A DNA stretch of 64,000 bases from Endozoicomonas sp965198415. GTDB lineage: Bacteria > Pseudomonadota > Gammaproteobacteria > Pseudomonadales > Endozoicomonadaceae. A model generated the notes under the pieces. The model did no database searches. It was not told the DNA's origin and was given only the letters and a program-made list of their open reading frames with translations. Within the stretch, counting starts at the first letter, position 1. Every line of letters begins with the position of its first letter. This document shows, piece after piece, positions 1 to 8,197 of the stretch. The stretch lies in NCBI GenBank assembly GCA_965198415.1, contig CBDAPN010000032.1, positions 1,240,001 through 1,304,000 on the forward strand. The letters are read 5' to 3'. A program made the translations under genes and the position numbers.

Positions 1-59
1 TATACGCACAGGGGCTCACTAATTCACTCCACAAAAGACAAGACTAATCATCAAAGACA

Positions 60-104
60 TGGTGCACCTACGCGCTAAAACTAAAGAGTTGTGTGGGTGC
101 ACCA
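60..104 (-). terminator. Inverted repeat downstream of deoD
   Basis: A 9-bp inverted repeat (TGGTGCACC at 60-68, GGTGCACCA at 96-104, 27-nt loop) lies just past the deoD stop. It could end the deo transcript or stabilise its 3' end. There is no clear T-run on the minus strand after it, so a Rho-independent role is only tentative. The core GGTGCACC is itself palindromic. Confidence 0.35.
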
Positions 105-116
105 AGTATGATTCCA

Positions 117-842
117 CTAAAGCAGTGATTGCAAAGCGACCTCAACCATCTCATTAAAAGTTGACTGCCGATCTTGCGGGGGAAGTGCCTCACCGGTACG
201 AATGTGATCACTGACGGTACAAATGGCCAAACCTTGTGCGCCAAATTCAGCACACACACCGTACAAGCCCGCTGCTTCCATCTCCACACCTAAAATACCG
301 TGCTTTTCCATAGTATCAAACATGGACTTGTCCGGATTATAAAAAAGGTCGGCTGAAAACAAGTTGCCGACTTTTACCGGCAGCTTCAGTTTGCGGGCGG
401 AGTTTACTGCCTTTTCCAGCAGCCCATAGTCGGCGATGGCAGCAAAATCGTGATTTTTAAATCGCATGCGGTTTACTTTCGAGTCGGTACAGGCTCCCAT
501 ACCAATGACAATATCGCGAACCTGAACCTCCTTGGAGATGGCGCCACAGGAACCTACCCGAATCAGATTTTTCACATGATACTCAGTAATTAGCTCCTTG
601 TAATAGATTGAAGCAGAGGGAATACCCATACCAGAGCCCATCACAGAAACCCTGAGCCCCTGATACGTGCCGGTAAAGCCCAGCATATTGCGAACATTGG
701 TAACCTGCTCGACCCCTTCAAGGAAAGTCTCGGCAATATGCCGGGCGCGCAATGGATCACCGGGCATTAAACAGGATTCGGCAAAATCTCCGGGATGAGC
801 ATTAATATGTGGCGTCACAGTCGTATCCTCCAAACACTGCAA
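117..842 (-). CDS. deoD: Purine nucleoside phosphorylase DeoD
   Basis: Cytoplasmic enzyme that splits purine (deoxy)nucleosides with phosphate into base plus (deoxy)ribose-1-phosphate. The 241-residue product has the usual length of the hexameric bacterial DeoD type. It starts with the family pattern TPHINAHPGDFAE, followed by MPGDPLRARHIAETFL, the GMGIPSASIY segment, the VEMEAAGLYG substrate-binding stretch and the late catalytic segment TVSDHIRTGE. It is the last gene of a minus-strand operon deoC-deoA-deoB-deoD and starts 23 bp after deoB. Its product feeds DeoB, then DeoC. No anomaly is seen. Confidence 0.96.
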   Translation of the reverse strand: MQCLEDTTVTPHINAHPGDFAESCLMPGDPLRARHIAETFLEGVEQVTNVRNMLGFTGTYQGLRVSVMGSGMGIPSASIYYKELITEYHVKNLIRVGSCGAISKEVQVRDIVIGMGACTDSKVNRMRFKNHDFAAIADYGLLEKAVNSARKLKLPVKVGNLFSADLFYNPDKSMFDTMEKHGILGVEMEAAGLYGVCAEFGAQGLAICTVSDHIRTGEALPPQDRQSTFNEMVEVALQSLL

Positions 843-865
843 TTAAAAAAAGGATGTTGCTCCTT

Positions 866-2095
866 TTAGGCTTGTTCAAAAATATCTGGCAAAAATGATG
901 TGCCGTAATCCATCGGTTGTAAATCAAAGTAGTCCGCTACGGTCTGACCAATGTCTGCAAAAGTCTCTCGCTGGCCGATTGAACAGGGTTTCAACTTCTT
1001 ACTGTAAACCAAAACCGGAATGTGCTCACGGGTATGATCAGTACCGGGCCAGGTTGGGTCGCAGCCGTGGTCTGCGGTTATAATCAGCAGGTCATCGTCC
1101 TTCATGTAGTAAAACAAGTTTGGTAACAGCGCGTCGAGTTGTTCCAATGCATCTGCGTAGCCAAAAACATCACGACGGTGGCCGAATGATGAATCAAAAT
1201 CTACAAAATTGGTGAACACAATGGAACGGTCTTGTGCTTCAAGCAGTTCCTTGCGGGTTGCTTCAAAAAGTGCCGGAATCCCCGTCGCTTTTACTTTTTT
1301 GGTAATGCCCTGATGGGCAAAAATATCGGCAATTTTGCCGATACTCACCACTTCACCGCCACTGGCAACCAATTTATCGAGGACGGTGGGCGCTGGGGGA
1401 AGTACTGAAAAATCACGTCGATTACCCGTTCGCTGAAAGTCCCCCGCATCATCGCCAATAAAAGGCCGGGCAATAACACGACCAATGTTGTATGGATTGA
1501 GAATCTCTCGGGCAATTTGGCAAACTTCCAGCAGTCGCTCCAAACCGAAGGTCTCTTCATGGCAGGCAATCTGAAAAACACTGTCCGCCGATGTATAAAC
1601 AATCGGCTTGCCGGTTTTCATGTGTTCCTCACCCAGAGCCTCCAAAATAGTAGTACCAGAAGAGTGACAATTACCAAGAACCCCCGGCAGGTTGGCTTTT
1701 TCAATCAGTACATCCAGCACTTCCTGCGGGAAGCTGTTTTGTTCATCACTGAAATAACCCCAATCAAACAGTACAGGCACACCAGCCATTTCCCAATGAC
1801 CACTGGGTGTATCCTTGCCACTGGAAAGCTCCTTGGCATAGCCATAGGCGCCAATAATTGGCATATCGTTGGCCATGCCTTTAGGAAACTCACCGCAGGC
1901 ATCCCGCGCAGCGTGTACCAGACCCAGACTAGAAAGCTGGGGTAAGGTTAATGGCCCACGGCGGTTATTTTCCGTTTCAGAACAGGCCTTGGCGATATGT
2001 CCTATTGTATTTGAGCCCACATCACCGAATTTCTCGGCATCTTCTGTCGCTCCGATACCGAATGAATCCATCACAAGGATTATTGCACGCTTCAT
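866..2095 (-). CDS. deoB: Phosphopentomutase DeoB
   Basis: Interconverts (deoxy)ribose-1-phosphate and -5-phosphate, linking the DeoA and DeoD reactions to the DeoC aldolase. The protein of about 409 residues belongs to the alkaline phosphatase superfamily. The N-terminal metal site is visible (MDSFGIGATEDAE), as are the GKDTPSGHWEMAG segment and the C-terminal metal-binding stretch ADHGCDPTWPGTDHTREH. The frame is open 18 codons upstream (to 2149), but the ATG at 2095 begins the conserved MKRAIILVMDSFG start and gives the usual family length, so it is preferred. It is the third gene of the deo operon. Confidence 0.95.
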   Translation of the reverse strand: MKRAIILVMDSFGIGATEDAEKFGDVGSNTIGHIAKACSETENNRRGPLTLPQLSSLGLVHAARDACGEFPKGMANDMPIIGAYGYAKELSSGKDTPSGHWEMAGVPVLFDWGYFSDEQNSFPQEVLDVLIEKANLPGVLGNCHSSGTTILEALGEEHMKTGKPIVYTSADSVFQIACHEETFGLERLLEVCQIAREILNPYNIGRVIARPFIGDDAGDFQRTGNRRDFSVLPPAPTVLDKLVASGGEVVSIGKIADIFAHQGITKKVKATGIPALFEATRKELLEAQDRSIVFTNFVDFDSSFGHRRDVFGYADALEQLDALLPNLFYYMKDDDLLIITADHGCDPTWPGTDHTREHIPVLVYSKKLKPCSIGQRETFADIGQTVADYFDLQPMDYGTSFLPDIFEQA

Positions 2096-2167
2096 TCGCG
2101 CCTCCAGGTCTGTCGTGTAAGACATCTGTTTAATCATTAATGAGAACAAACATTGAGCAGTGTTAAT

Positions 2168-3484
2168 TTATAACTGCTTGTAAACCAATGGATGAGGGGT
2201 GGGTTTTTCATCAACCAGCGTTAGTGAACGGCGCAGCAACTCAGCGGCTTGATTCCATGAGGACTCTGAGCGGGCATGGAGCATGGCAATAGGACGCGAA
2301 GCATCAACCCGGTCACCAAGACGACAAATATCGGTTAAACCCACGGCGTAATCAATGGAATCAGTAGCGACTTTACGGCCACCTCCGAGCTGCACCACCG
2401 CCATGCCTGCTTCCCGGGTATTCATGGCCGCAATAAAGCCTGCGCTTTCAATATACACCGGCTTAACCACAGGCGCTTTTTGAAGGTAACTGTCGTATTT
2501 TTCAACAAAATCCACTGGGCCTCCAAGGCCATGAACCATACGACCAAACACTTCAGCAGCCAGACCACCGTCCAATACGGATTGAAGCTTCTGCCTGGCT
2601 TGATTGATATCGTCCGCCAGACCACCGGATACGAGCAATTGCGCCGATTGCGCCATAGTAATTTCCAGCAGGCGCTCATTTCGATACTCACCACTGAGAA
2701 ACTGAACCGCCTCGCGCACTTCAAGGGCATTTCCTGCAGAAGAAGCCAGACATTGGTTCATATCAGTCAACAGTGCGGTGGTTTTAACACCGGCACCATT
2801 GGCTACCTGCACGATGCTGCGAGCCAGTTCAACCGACTGTTCAAAGGTTGGCATAAAGGCACCGCTACCGACTTTCACATCCATAACCAGCGCATCAAGA
2901 CCCTCTGCAAGCTTTTTCGACAGAATGGATGCGGTAATCATGGCGATGGACTCGACAGTAGCGGTTACATCACGTACTCCATAAATACGCTTATCGGCAG
3001 GCGCAAGTTCACCGGTTTGGCCGACAATCGCCACCCCGGCTTCTTTGACTACTTTGCGAAACAGCGATTCAGAGGCGCTCGTCGTATAACCTGGAATACT
3101 GTCCAGTTTATCCAGAGTGCCGCCGGTGTGGCCAAGACCACGACCAGAAATCATTGGCACAAAACCACCGCAGGCAGCAATCATAGGCCCTAGCATCAGG
3201 CTAACTACATCACCCACGCCGCCAGTAGAGTGCTTATCAAGCAGTGGGCCGCCAAGATCATCTGCTGACCAATCCATAACATCGCCGGAGTCACGCATGG
3301 CGCAGGTCAGGGCAATTCGCTCGTTAATCGTCATTCCCTGAAAATAAACCGCCATGGCGAGTGCGCCGATCTGTCCTTCCGATACAGAATCGTCGGTAAC
3401 ACCGGCAATGAAATTGCGAATTTCCTGCTCACTAAGGACCTCTCCTTCGCGCTTACGACGGATGACTTCTTGTGGCAAAAACAT
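2168..3484 (-). CDS. deoA: Thymidine phosphorylase DeoA
   Basis: Phosphorolyses thymidine and deoxyuridine to the base and deoxyribose-1-phosphate. At 438 residues it has the normal length of the dimeric class II pyrimidine nucleoside phosphorylase family. Visible motifs are the phosphate-binding DKHSTGGVGDVVS, the glycine-rich SGRGLGHTGGTLDKLDSIPG, and KKLAEGLDALVMDVKVGSGAFM split over the active site. The stop is separated from upstream deoC by only a few bases, so translation is probably coupled. It is second in the operon, after deoC. Confidence 0.96.
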   Translation of the reverse strand: MFLPQEVIRRKREGEVLSEQEIRNFIAGVTDDSVSEGQIGALAMAVYFQGMTINERIALTCAMRDSGDVMDWSADDLGGPLLDKHSTGGVGDVVSLMLGPMIAACGGFVPMISGRGLGHTGGTLDKLDSIPGYTTSASESLFRKVVKEAGVAIVGQTGELAPADKRIYGVRDVTATVESIAMITASILSKKLAEGLDALVMDVKVGSGAFMPTFEQSVELARSIVQVANGAGVKTTALLTDMNQCLASSAGNALEVREAVQFLSGEYRNERLLEITMAQSAQLLVSGGLADDINQARQKLQSVLDGGLAAEVFGRMVHGLGGPVDFVEKYDSYLQKAPVVKPVYIESAGFIAAMNTREAGMAVVQLGGGRKVATDSIDYAVGLTDICRLGDRVDASRPIAMLHARSESSWNQAAELLRRSLTLVDEKPTPHPLVYKQL

Positions 3485-3486
3485 GA

Positions 3487-4266
3487 TTAATACCCACTGC
3501 TTTGCGCGCTATCAGCAGATTTGAGGCCAAGGGTGACGAGCAAATTACCCAAAAGACTACTGGCACCAAAACGGTAGTGGTTCCGGTCCACCCAGCCATC
3601 GCCCATGATTTCGTCGGCAAGGTCCAGATGCAGCGCTGCATCTTCAGCGGTTCTGATGCCACCAGCAGGCTTGAAGCCAACCCGGGTGTTGCCGCTATCA
3701 CGGATCGCTTCGAGCATGATACGCGCCGATTCCGGCGTTGCGTTAACAGCCACTTTACCCGTGGAGGTTTTGATAAAATCAGCCCCGGCGGCAATAGAAA
3801 TTTCACTGGCTTTGCGGATCAGTGCTTTTTCTTTCAACTCACCGGTTTCAATAATGACTTTTAACAGTACACCACTGCCGCAGGCTTCTTTACAGCGGCG
3901 CACCAGTTGTTCACCTACGCTCTCATTGCCGTCCATCAATGCCCGATAGGGAAATACAACATCGACTTCATCGGCTCCATAGGCGACAGCGGCTTTGGTT
4001 TCAGCGACGGCGATATCAATATCGTCACCGCCAGCGGGGAAGTTGGTCACGGTGGCAACAGTTACATCGTTTAGACCGAGGGATTTCAGCGTCTTTTTTG
4101 CAATAGGAATAAAGCGTGGATAAATGCAGACTGCAGCGGTATTACCAGCCTCAGTATGGGCTTGGTGACACAGGGTAATAATTTTCTCAGCGGTATCATC
4201 TTCATTTAAAGATGTGAGATCCATTAATTGCAAAGCCTGACGGCTGCGGGCATTTAGGTCAGTCAT
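3487..4266 (-). CDS. deoC: Deoxyribose-phosphate aldolase DeoC
   Basis: Cleaves 2-deoxyribose-5-phosphate to glyceraldehyde-3-phosphate and acetaldehyde, the final step of deoxynucleoside catabolism. The 259-residue class I aldolase matches the E. coli-type DeoC length. The Schiff-base lysine lies in AGADFIKTSTGK, and a second catalytic lysine context is VGFKPAGGIRTAEDA. It is the promoter-proximal gene of the deo operon. The leader of about 75 nt between the upstream terminator (4341-4370) and the ATG holds a 15-bp palindrome (4307-4321). A small CCCTT/AAGGG hairpin overlaps the likely ribosome binding site. Confidence 0.96.
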   Translation of the reverse strand: MTDLNARSRQALQLMDLTSLNEDDTAEKIITLCHQAHTEAGNTAAVCIYPRFIPIAKKTLKSLGLNDVTVATVTNFPAGGDDIDIAVAETKAAVAYGADEVDVVFPYRALMDGNESVGEQLVRRCKEACGSGVLLKVIIETGELKEKALIRKASEISIAAGADFIKTSTGKVAVNATPESARIMLEAIRDSGNTRVGFKPAGGIRTAEDAALHLDLADEIMGDGWVDRNHYRFGASSLLGNLLVTLGLKSADSAQSSGY

Positions 4267-4306
4267 AGCAGCGAGCCCTTCTGAAGGGATGAGTGACAGA
4301 CTGAAA

Positions 4307-4321
4307 CTGACATTATGTCAG
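4307..4321. promoter_or_regulatory. Candidate operator of deo operon
   Basis: Perfect palindrome CTGACAT-t-ATGTCAG placed 41-55 bp upstream of the deoC start codon, between the terminator of the upstream gene and deoC. Position and symmetry suggest a repressor site. It does not match the E. coli DeoR operator as I remember it, so the cognate regulator is unknown. Confidence 0.4.
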
Positions 4322-4340
4322 GTCAGTGATGAGTATGCTT

Positions 4341-4370
4341 AAAATTAAAACACCCGTTAAGGTGTTAGAA
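4341..4370 (-). terminator. Rho-independent terminator upstream of deoC
   Basis: On the minus strand, stem AACACC (from 4366) pairs with GGTGTT (ending at 4349) and runs directly into TTAATTTT. This is a short but typical intrinsic terminator for the nuclease transcript. It separates that transcript from the deo promoter. Confidence 0.6.
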
Positions 4371-4429
4371 ATGAGTCACTGTAAATAAAATAATAGTTCT
4401 GGATGAACAAAGTGTCTCTTAGTTTAAAT

Positions 4430-4470
4430 ACATGCGGCTACTTAAAGTAGCTCTTAAAATAGCCGCATGT
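4430..4470 (-). terminator. Strong hairpin after nuclease gene
   Basis: An 11-bp perfect inverted repeat (ACATGCGGCTA at 4430-4440, TAGCCGCATGT at 4460-4470) with a 19-nt loop, located 30 bp after the reconstructed nuclease stop. On the minus strand it is followed by TATTTAAACT. With the hairpin at 4341-4370 it probably forms a tandem terminator. Confidence 0.5.
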
Positions 4471-4500
4471 GGATTGCAGACTTACTCTGTGCAGGCAGGA

Positions 4501-7018
4501 TTATGTTTTCCTGCGTTTTATGCCGACCAGCCCCATCAGGCTAAGAAAGATCATCGTTAAGCCAAAGCTTCCTGCAACTTCTTCCTCTTCTCCTCCTCTT
4601 CCTCTTCTTCAGGTGCGTCAGCCAGCTTCAAATCCACCATCACCGGGTCATGGTCAGAAGATCGAAACGGTTCATTGGCTCGAACCAGACGCTCTTCCCA
4701 GGTTCGACCGCTGGAGTCGGTAGCTTTTTTAAACTCTTCGTTGTAGTCCTGCCCTTTTAGCTCAAAAGCATTCACACTCCACTCAAACACCTCAGTTACT
4801 TTTTTCGCCAGTGTCGGGCTGCCAAGGGCGTGATCCAGCGCGCCGGCCTCACCTTTGAATACATACGACAACGGATTTTCACCCAGCAGATTTTTATAAC
4901 CGAGATGATAATCGGTGGTTACTGCCGAATATTTATTGTCTTCACTTCTGAGTGATTTCTCGATTTGACGGCCTGTATCATCACCGGTGAGTACCAATAC
5001 AGGGTCTTCTTTGGCATAGGCATTCAAGTCACCAATAATCAAGACATCATCACCGGCAAAATTTTTCTCCAGATACTTGCCGAGAGTTTCTGCCGCAGCA
5101 ACACGCTGGCGGTTACAGTTACCTTGGCCAAATTTGTCTTCCGGGTCGGCCAACGCCTTACAGGCTGAGCCTTTTGATTTGAAATGATTAACGACTACGG
5201 TCACTTCTTTGCCAGATTTCAGCTCTTTAAATGTCTGAATCATCGGCGGGCGATGTTTGGAGGTTTTCTCATCAAATGGGTAGCTGGTCAAAATAATCGG
5301 TTCGCCAACCGGCTTAACCGTGGTTTTGTCGAAGATCAAAGAGACCTTGATAACATCTTTACCGATGTATTTGTCTGCTGTTCTGACAAAATCGTACTTT
5401 TTAGCAGCTGGCTTTTCACCGGACTCATTAACCCCTTTGACCAGGTCAGCGATGGCGCTGTCTTCACCCCAACCGTCGTTTTCCATCTCCAGAATACCGA
5501 AAACATCGGCTTCCATACGTGCAAGGGCACTTATGATTTTTGAGCGTTGTCGTTTAAATTCATTTTCATTGTTAGCACCACGAGCCTTGCCATTGTCGGA
5601 CTGCTTCCAGCTGATTTCACCGTCAGCACCCATTTTGCCATTGAAATAATTCAATACGTTAAAGCTGGCGATACGTAAGTCACCGGCTTTTGGCGACTTT
5701 GGGTTATTAACCCTTGGGTTTGCAGATGAGTCTACCGTCACTGCACCGTCAGGTATTAAACGATAGACACCAAACCCTTCTGTAATCACACCGGTTAAGC
5801 CGCTGGTGATTCGATCGCCTACTCTAACCGGCTTATCAAATGATAGCTCGGGCAGGTAAGAAATATCTCCGGGGTTGCTCTTGGAAATTCCATCGTCCAA
5901 AGTCAGGCGATTGGCGTCGTTTTTTTGTTGCTGTAACTTAGCCTCTGCACTGCCAGCAAGGTATTTATTGGTGGGTTTATAGAGATTACTGCCACTAGAG
6001 ATAACGGTATCACCGTAGCGGTTCAAGCCGTAAAGCTCGGAGATATAAAAGCCCTCATCTCCCGCTCTTGGCTTGAGGTTGGTAAGCATGCTTTCATAAG
6101 GCTCAAAGTTACCATCTTCTGGCATCTCAAGGTTGATCGGGTCTATTTGGCCAGTACCGCACTTGTCACCTTTTAAAACGCTAGTGATTTGGGTAACTTT
6201 ATAGCGCTCTTCAACCGTACCTTGAATGGTAACATTATCGCCAACTTCATACGTATTATCGGCGTGGTAAACACGAATGGCTAACGATGAACCTTGCTGA
6301 TCAGCTGCAGAGGGCTGCTGTTGCAAATAATATTGATCGCCCTTCTTGCGTGTGATGATGCCCTTAACCTGAGCAATTTTTCCTTTTAAAGGGGATTCTA
6401 AACCGCTGCCTTGCACCGTTGAAATTCTGAGAATGTTCTCATCGTCACATTCCAGAAAGTGCGGCTTCGGTGTCGGGCCAGGCCCCTTTGTAGGCTTATC
6501 GCCGAACCCAGCGGTATCATTTTTATTTTTTACGTCCCATTGTGCGGGTTATATTTTTCGCCCGAACCTTTGAGTTGGTCGGGTTTTCTTGAGAGCACTG
6601 TATCTTTGCCGAAATTTCTACCGCCAAAATTTCCCAGCATATCGATAACACGGCCATCTGATGCGCGCTTAATCTGCAGTGGATCATTGCCGTTAAAATT
6701 TGTGACTTTGCCATCCTTCAGGTCGATGCGCTTAAGTTCCTCTTCAATTCTGGTGTTAGCAATGACATATGTTTCCCCGGCAGCAAGACGTCCAGATAAC
6801 ATTAGCTCGGCAGATTTGCTTTTAACGCCATTAGTAAATTTGACCAACTTATATTGCGCCAGATCAATCGTTTCAGTACCACTATTGTATAACTCTAATG
6901 CTTTGTTGTAGCTGGCGCCCTCAAGGTATTCACTAAAGATCAGCTCAGCACTTACCCCGGACGATGCTAGCATCATTGCCGCTGCAAGAGCGCTTAGTTT
7001 ATTTGATTTATAATTCAC
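4501..7018 (-). pseudogene. Extracellular DNase with GlyGly-CTERM tail, two frameshifts
   Basis: Secreted nuclease of the ExeM/Xds-like type, read across two frameshifts. Residues 1-24 are a signal peptide (cleavage after GVSA). A lamin-tail domain follows (SEYLEGASYNKALELYN). An OB-like domain and an endonuclease/exonuclease/phosphatase domain come next (GDLRIASFNVLNYF, ILEMENDGWGED, GDLNAY, SSDHDPVMVDL). The first frame stops at 6530. The second frame (stop 4557) resumes with WDVKNKND, so a base appears lost between 6533 and 6548. A second shift in the GAA/GAG tract (4578-4610) would restore a C-terminal tail, AGSFG plus a hydrophobic helix plus KRRKT, ending at 4501. That tail is a GlyGly-CTERM sorting signal. 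As written, the second frame ends in an E/K-rich stub. Its likely processing protease is divergent at 7087. Confidence 0.8.
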
Positions 7019-7086
7019 GAACCATTGCTCCTGATCGTTCCTTTCATACTTTTAGAAAGCTTTCCATCAGCATTTCTACCTATGCA

Positions 7087-7767
7087 ATGAGCGTCACTAT
7101 CAATAAAATGCGCTCGAAAAAGGCTTATATATTCTTAATCATGAAAATGACCGCAACATTACCAAATAATTACTACGTCGTATATTATTTCAGCAAAAAT
7201 CCAATGTCGTTTTTATTGAGTACAGGAAGCAACATGTCGTCAATTTGGGATCAGTTGATATTCAATAGAGATGCTATTGAGAATGGTCAATACTCAAGTC
7301 TGTTTACCGGGCATTTTGTCCACTTAAGCAGCTTTCATCTCCTTATGAATCTGGTGGGCCTACTGCTTATCATAATGATCAATCGCTCAGTTATTCTCAG
7401 CATTAAGGGGGCTTTTATCGTAGGGTTTTTATGCTTGTGGACTGGTATCTGTGTATTTTTATTCAATCCAGAGATTCATCACTATGGCGGATTATCAGGT
7501 GTTTTACACGGTTTGTTTTTTTTGGCCGTGGCGTTAAATCGTGGTTATACAAGAGCGGAAAAGATTCTGTTAATAAGTGGTCTCATTGTGAAAATCGTTT
7601 TGGAACAATCGGGGCTGAACGGCTCACAATTTCTCGCTTCGGGCGAAAGAATAGCCGTTGATGCTCATTTTTACGGTTTCCTTGGCGGCGTGATTGTTTA
7701 TCTGAGCCAAACTGCAGCAACAAGGTATAAGCTAACTTTCAACAATAATAATGAAATACTCAAGTAA
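7087..7767 (+). CDS. rrtA: Rhombosortase (GlyGly-CTERM rhomboid protease)
   Basis: Intramembrane serine protease of the rhomboid superfamily that processes GlyGly-CTERM proteins at the inner membrane before type II secretion. Family signatures are clear. NRDAIENGQY followed by LFTGHFVHLSSFHLLMNL covers TM2; YGGLSGVLHGLFFLA holds the catalytic serine; AVDAHFYGFLGGVI holds the catalytic histidine. The start is uncertain. ATGs at 7087, 7108, 7141 and 7231 are in frame, and the last has the best Shine-Dalgarno (AGGA, 6-nt spacing) but would remove the weakly hydrophobic TM1. It is transcribed divergently from a nuclease whose C-terminus encodes a GlyGly-CTERM tail, a convincing enzyme-substrate pairing. 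Confidence 0.85.
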   Translation: MSVTINKMRSKKAYIFLIMKMTATLPNNYYVVYYFSKNPMSFLLSTGSNMSSIWDQLIFNRDAIENGQYSSLFTGHFVHLSSFHLLMNLVGLLLIIMINRSVILSIKGAFIVGFLCLWTGICVFLFNPEIHHYGGLSGVLHGLFFLAVALNRGYTRAEKILLISGLIVKIVLEQSGLNGSQFLASGERIAVDAHFYGFLGGVIVYLSQTAATRYKLTFNNNNEILK

Positions 7768-7938
7768 CCATGAATAGTTATTCTTTTTTTATTCATAGGC
7801 AACGATAAGTACAGTGAACGTTAGATCACCTTTTGCTCATACAACAATACCTTTTTACACCGTGTGTGTAGATTTTAACCATCAAGACCACAAACGACAA
7901 AAGGTCACTTGTCGTATTGATATATACTAGGCAACCCC

Positions 7939-8025
7939 GACTACCAGCGGAAAGCTTCCCAAAGCACTTCGCCAGTGATGTTCCCTGAAGAATGGGTGTG
8001 TTGCGGGAAAATACAAGGGGTAGTC
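7939..8025. other. Structured intergenic element upstream of porin
   Basis: The 430-bp gap between the rhombosortase and the porin holds a nested fold. The outer stem is GACTACC (7939-7945) with GGTAGTC (8019-8025). Inside are GGAA-agc-TTCC (7949-7959), CACT-tcgcc-AGTG and TTCCC/GGGAA (7981-7985 with 8005-8009). The four-stem layout is RNA-like, but it lies upstream of the probable promoter region of the porin and matches no RNA family I recognise. It lacks a T-arm, so it is not a tRNA. Confidence 0.3.
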
Positions 8026-8071
8026 ATCGGATCAAAAACTCCTGAAAAATCAAATTTTAAGCAAATTAATA

Positions 8072-8085
8072 TTGACACAGATCAA
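8072..8085 (+). promoter_or_regulatory. FNR/Anr-like box upstream of porin
   Basis: TTGAC-ACAG-ATCAA matches the FNR/Anr consensus TTGAT-N4-ATCAA with one mismatch. It sits 112-126 bp upstream of the porin ATG. It suggests oxygen-responsive control, though TTGACA could equally be part of a -35 element. Confidence 0.4.
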
Positions 8086-8197
8086 TAAATACAAAAACAT
8101 CACAACCGCAATGTGTACCGGGACGGATCACTATAAAAAACACGAGTGATTCAACTTGCTAAGCATCGCAATACAACAATATAAACAGGAGTAATCC

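Noticed and set aside
7939..8025. tRNA or selenocysteine-tRNA-like gene
   Set aside because: Length and a 7-bp closing stem fit, but there is no T-arm with a TTCRANNC loop, no D-arm pattern, and no CCA after the stem.
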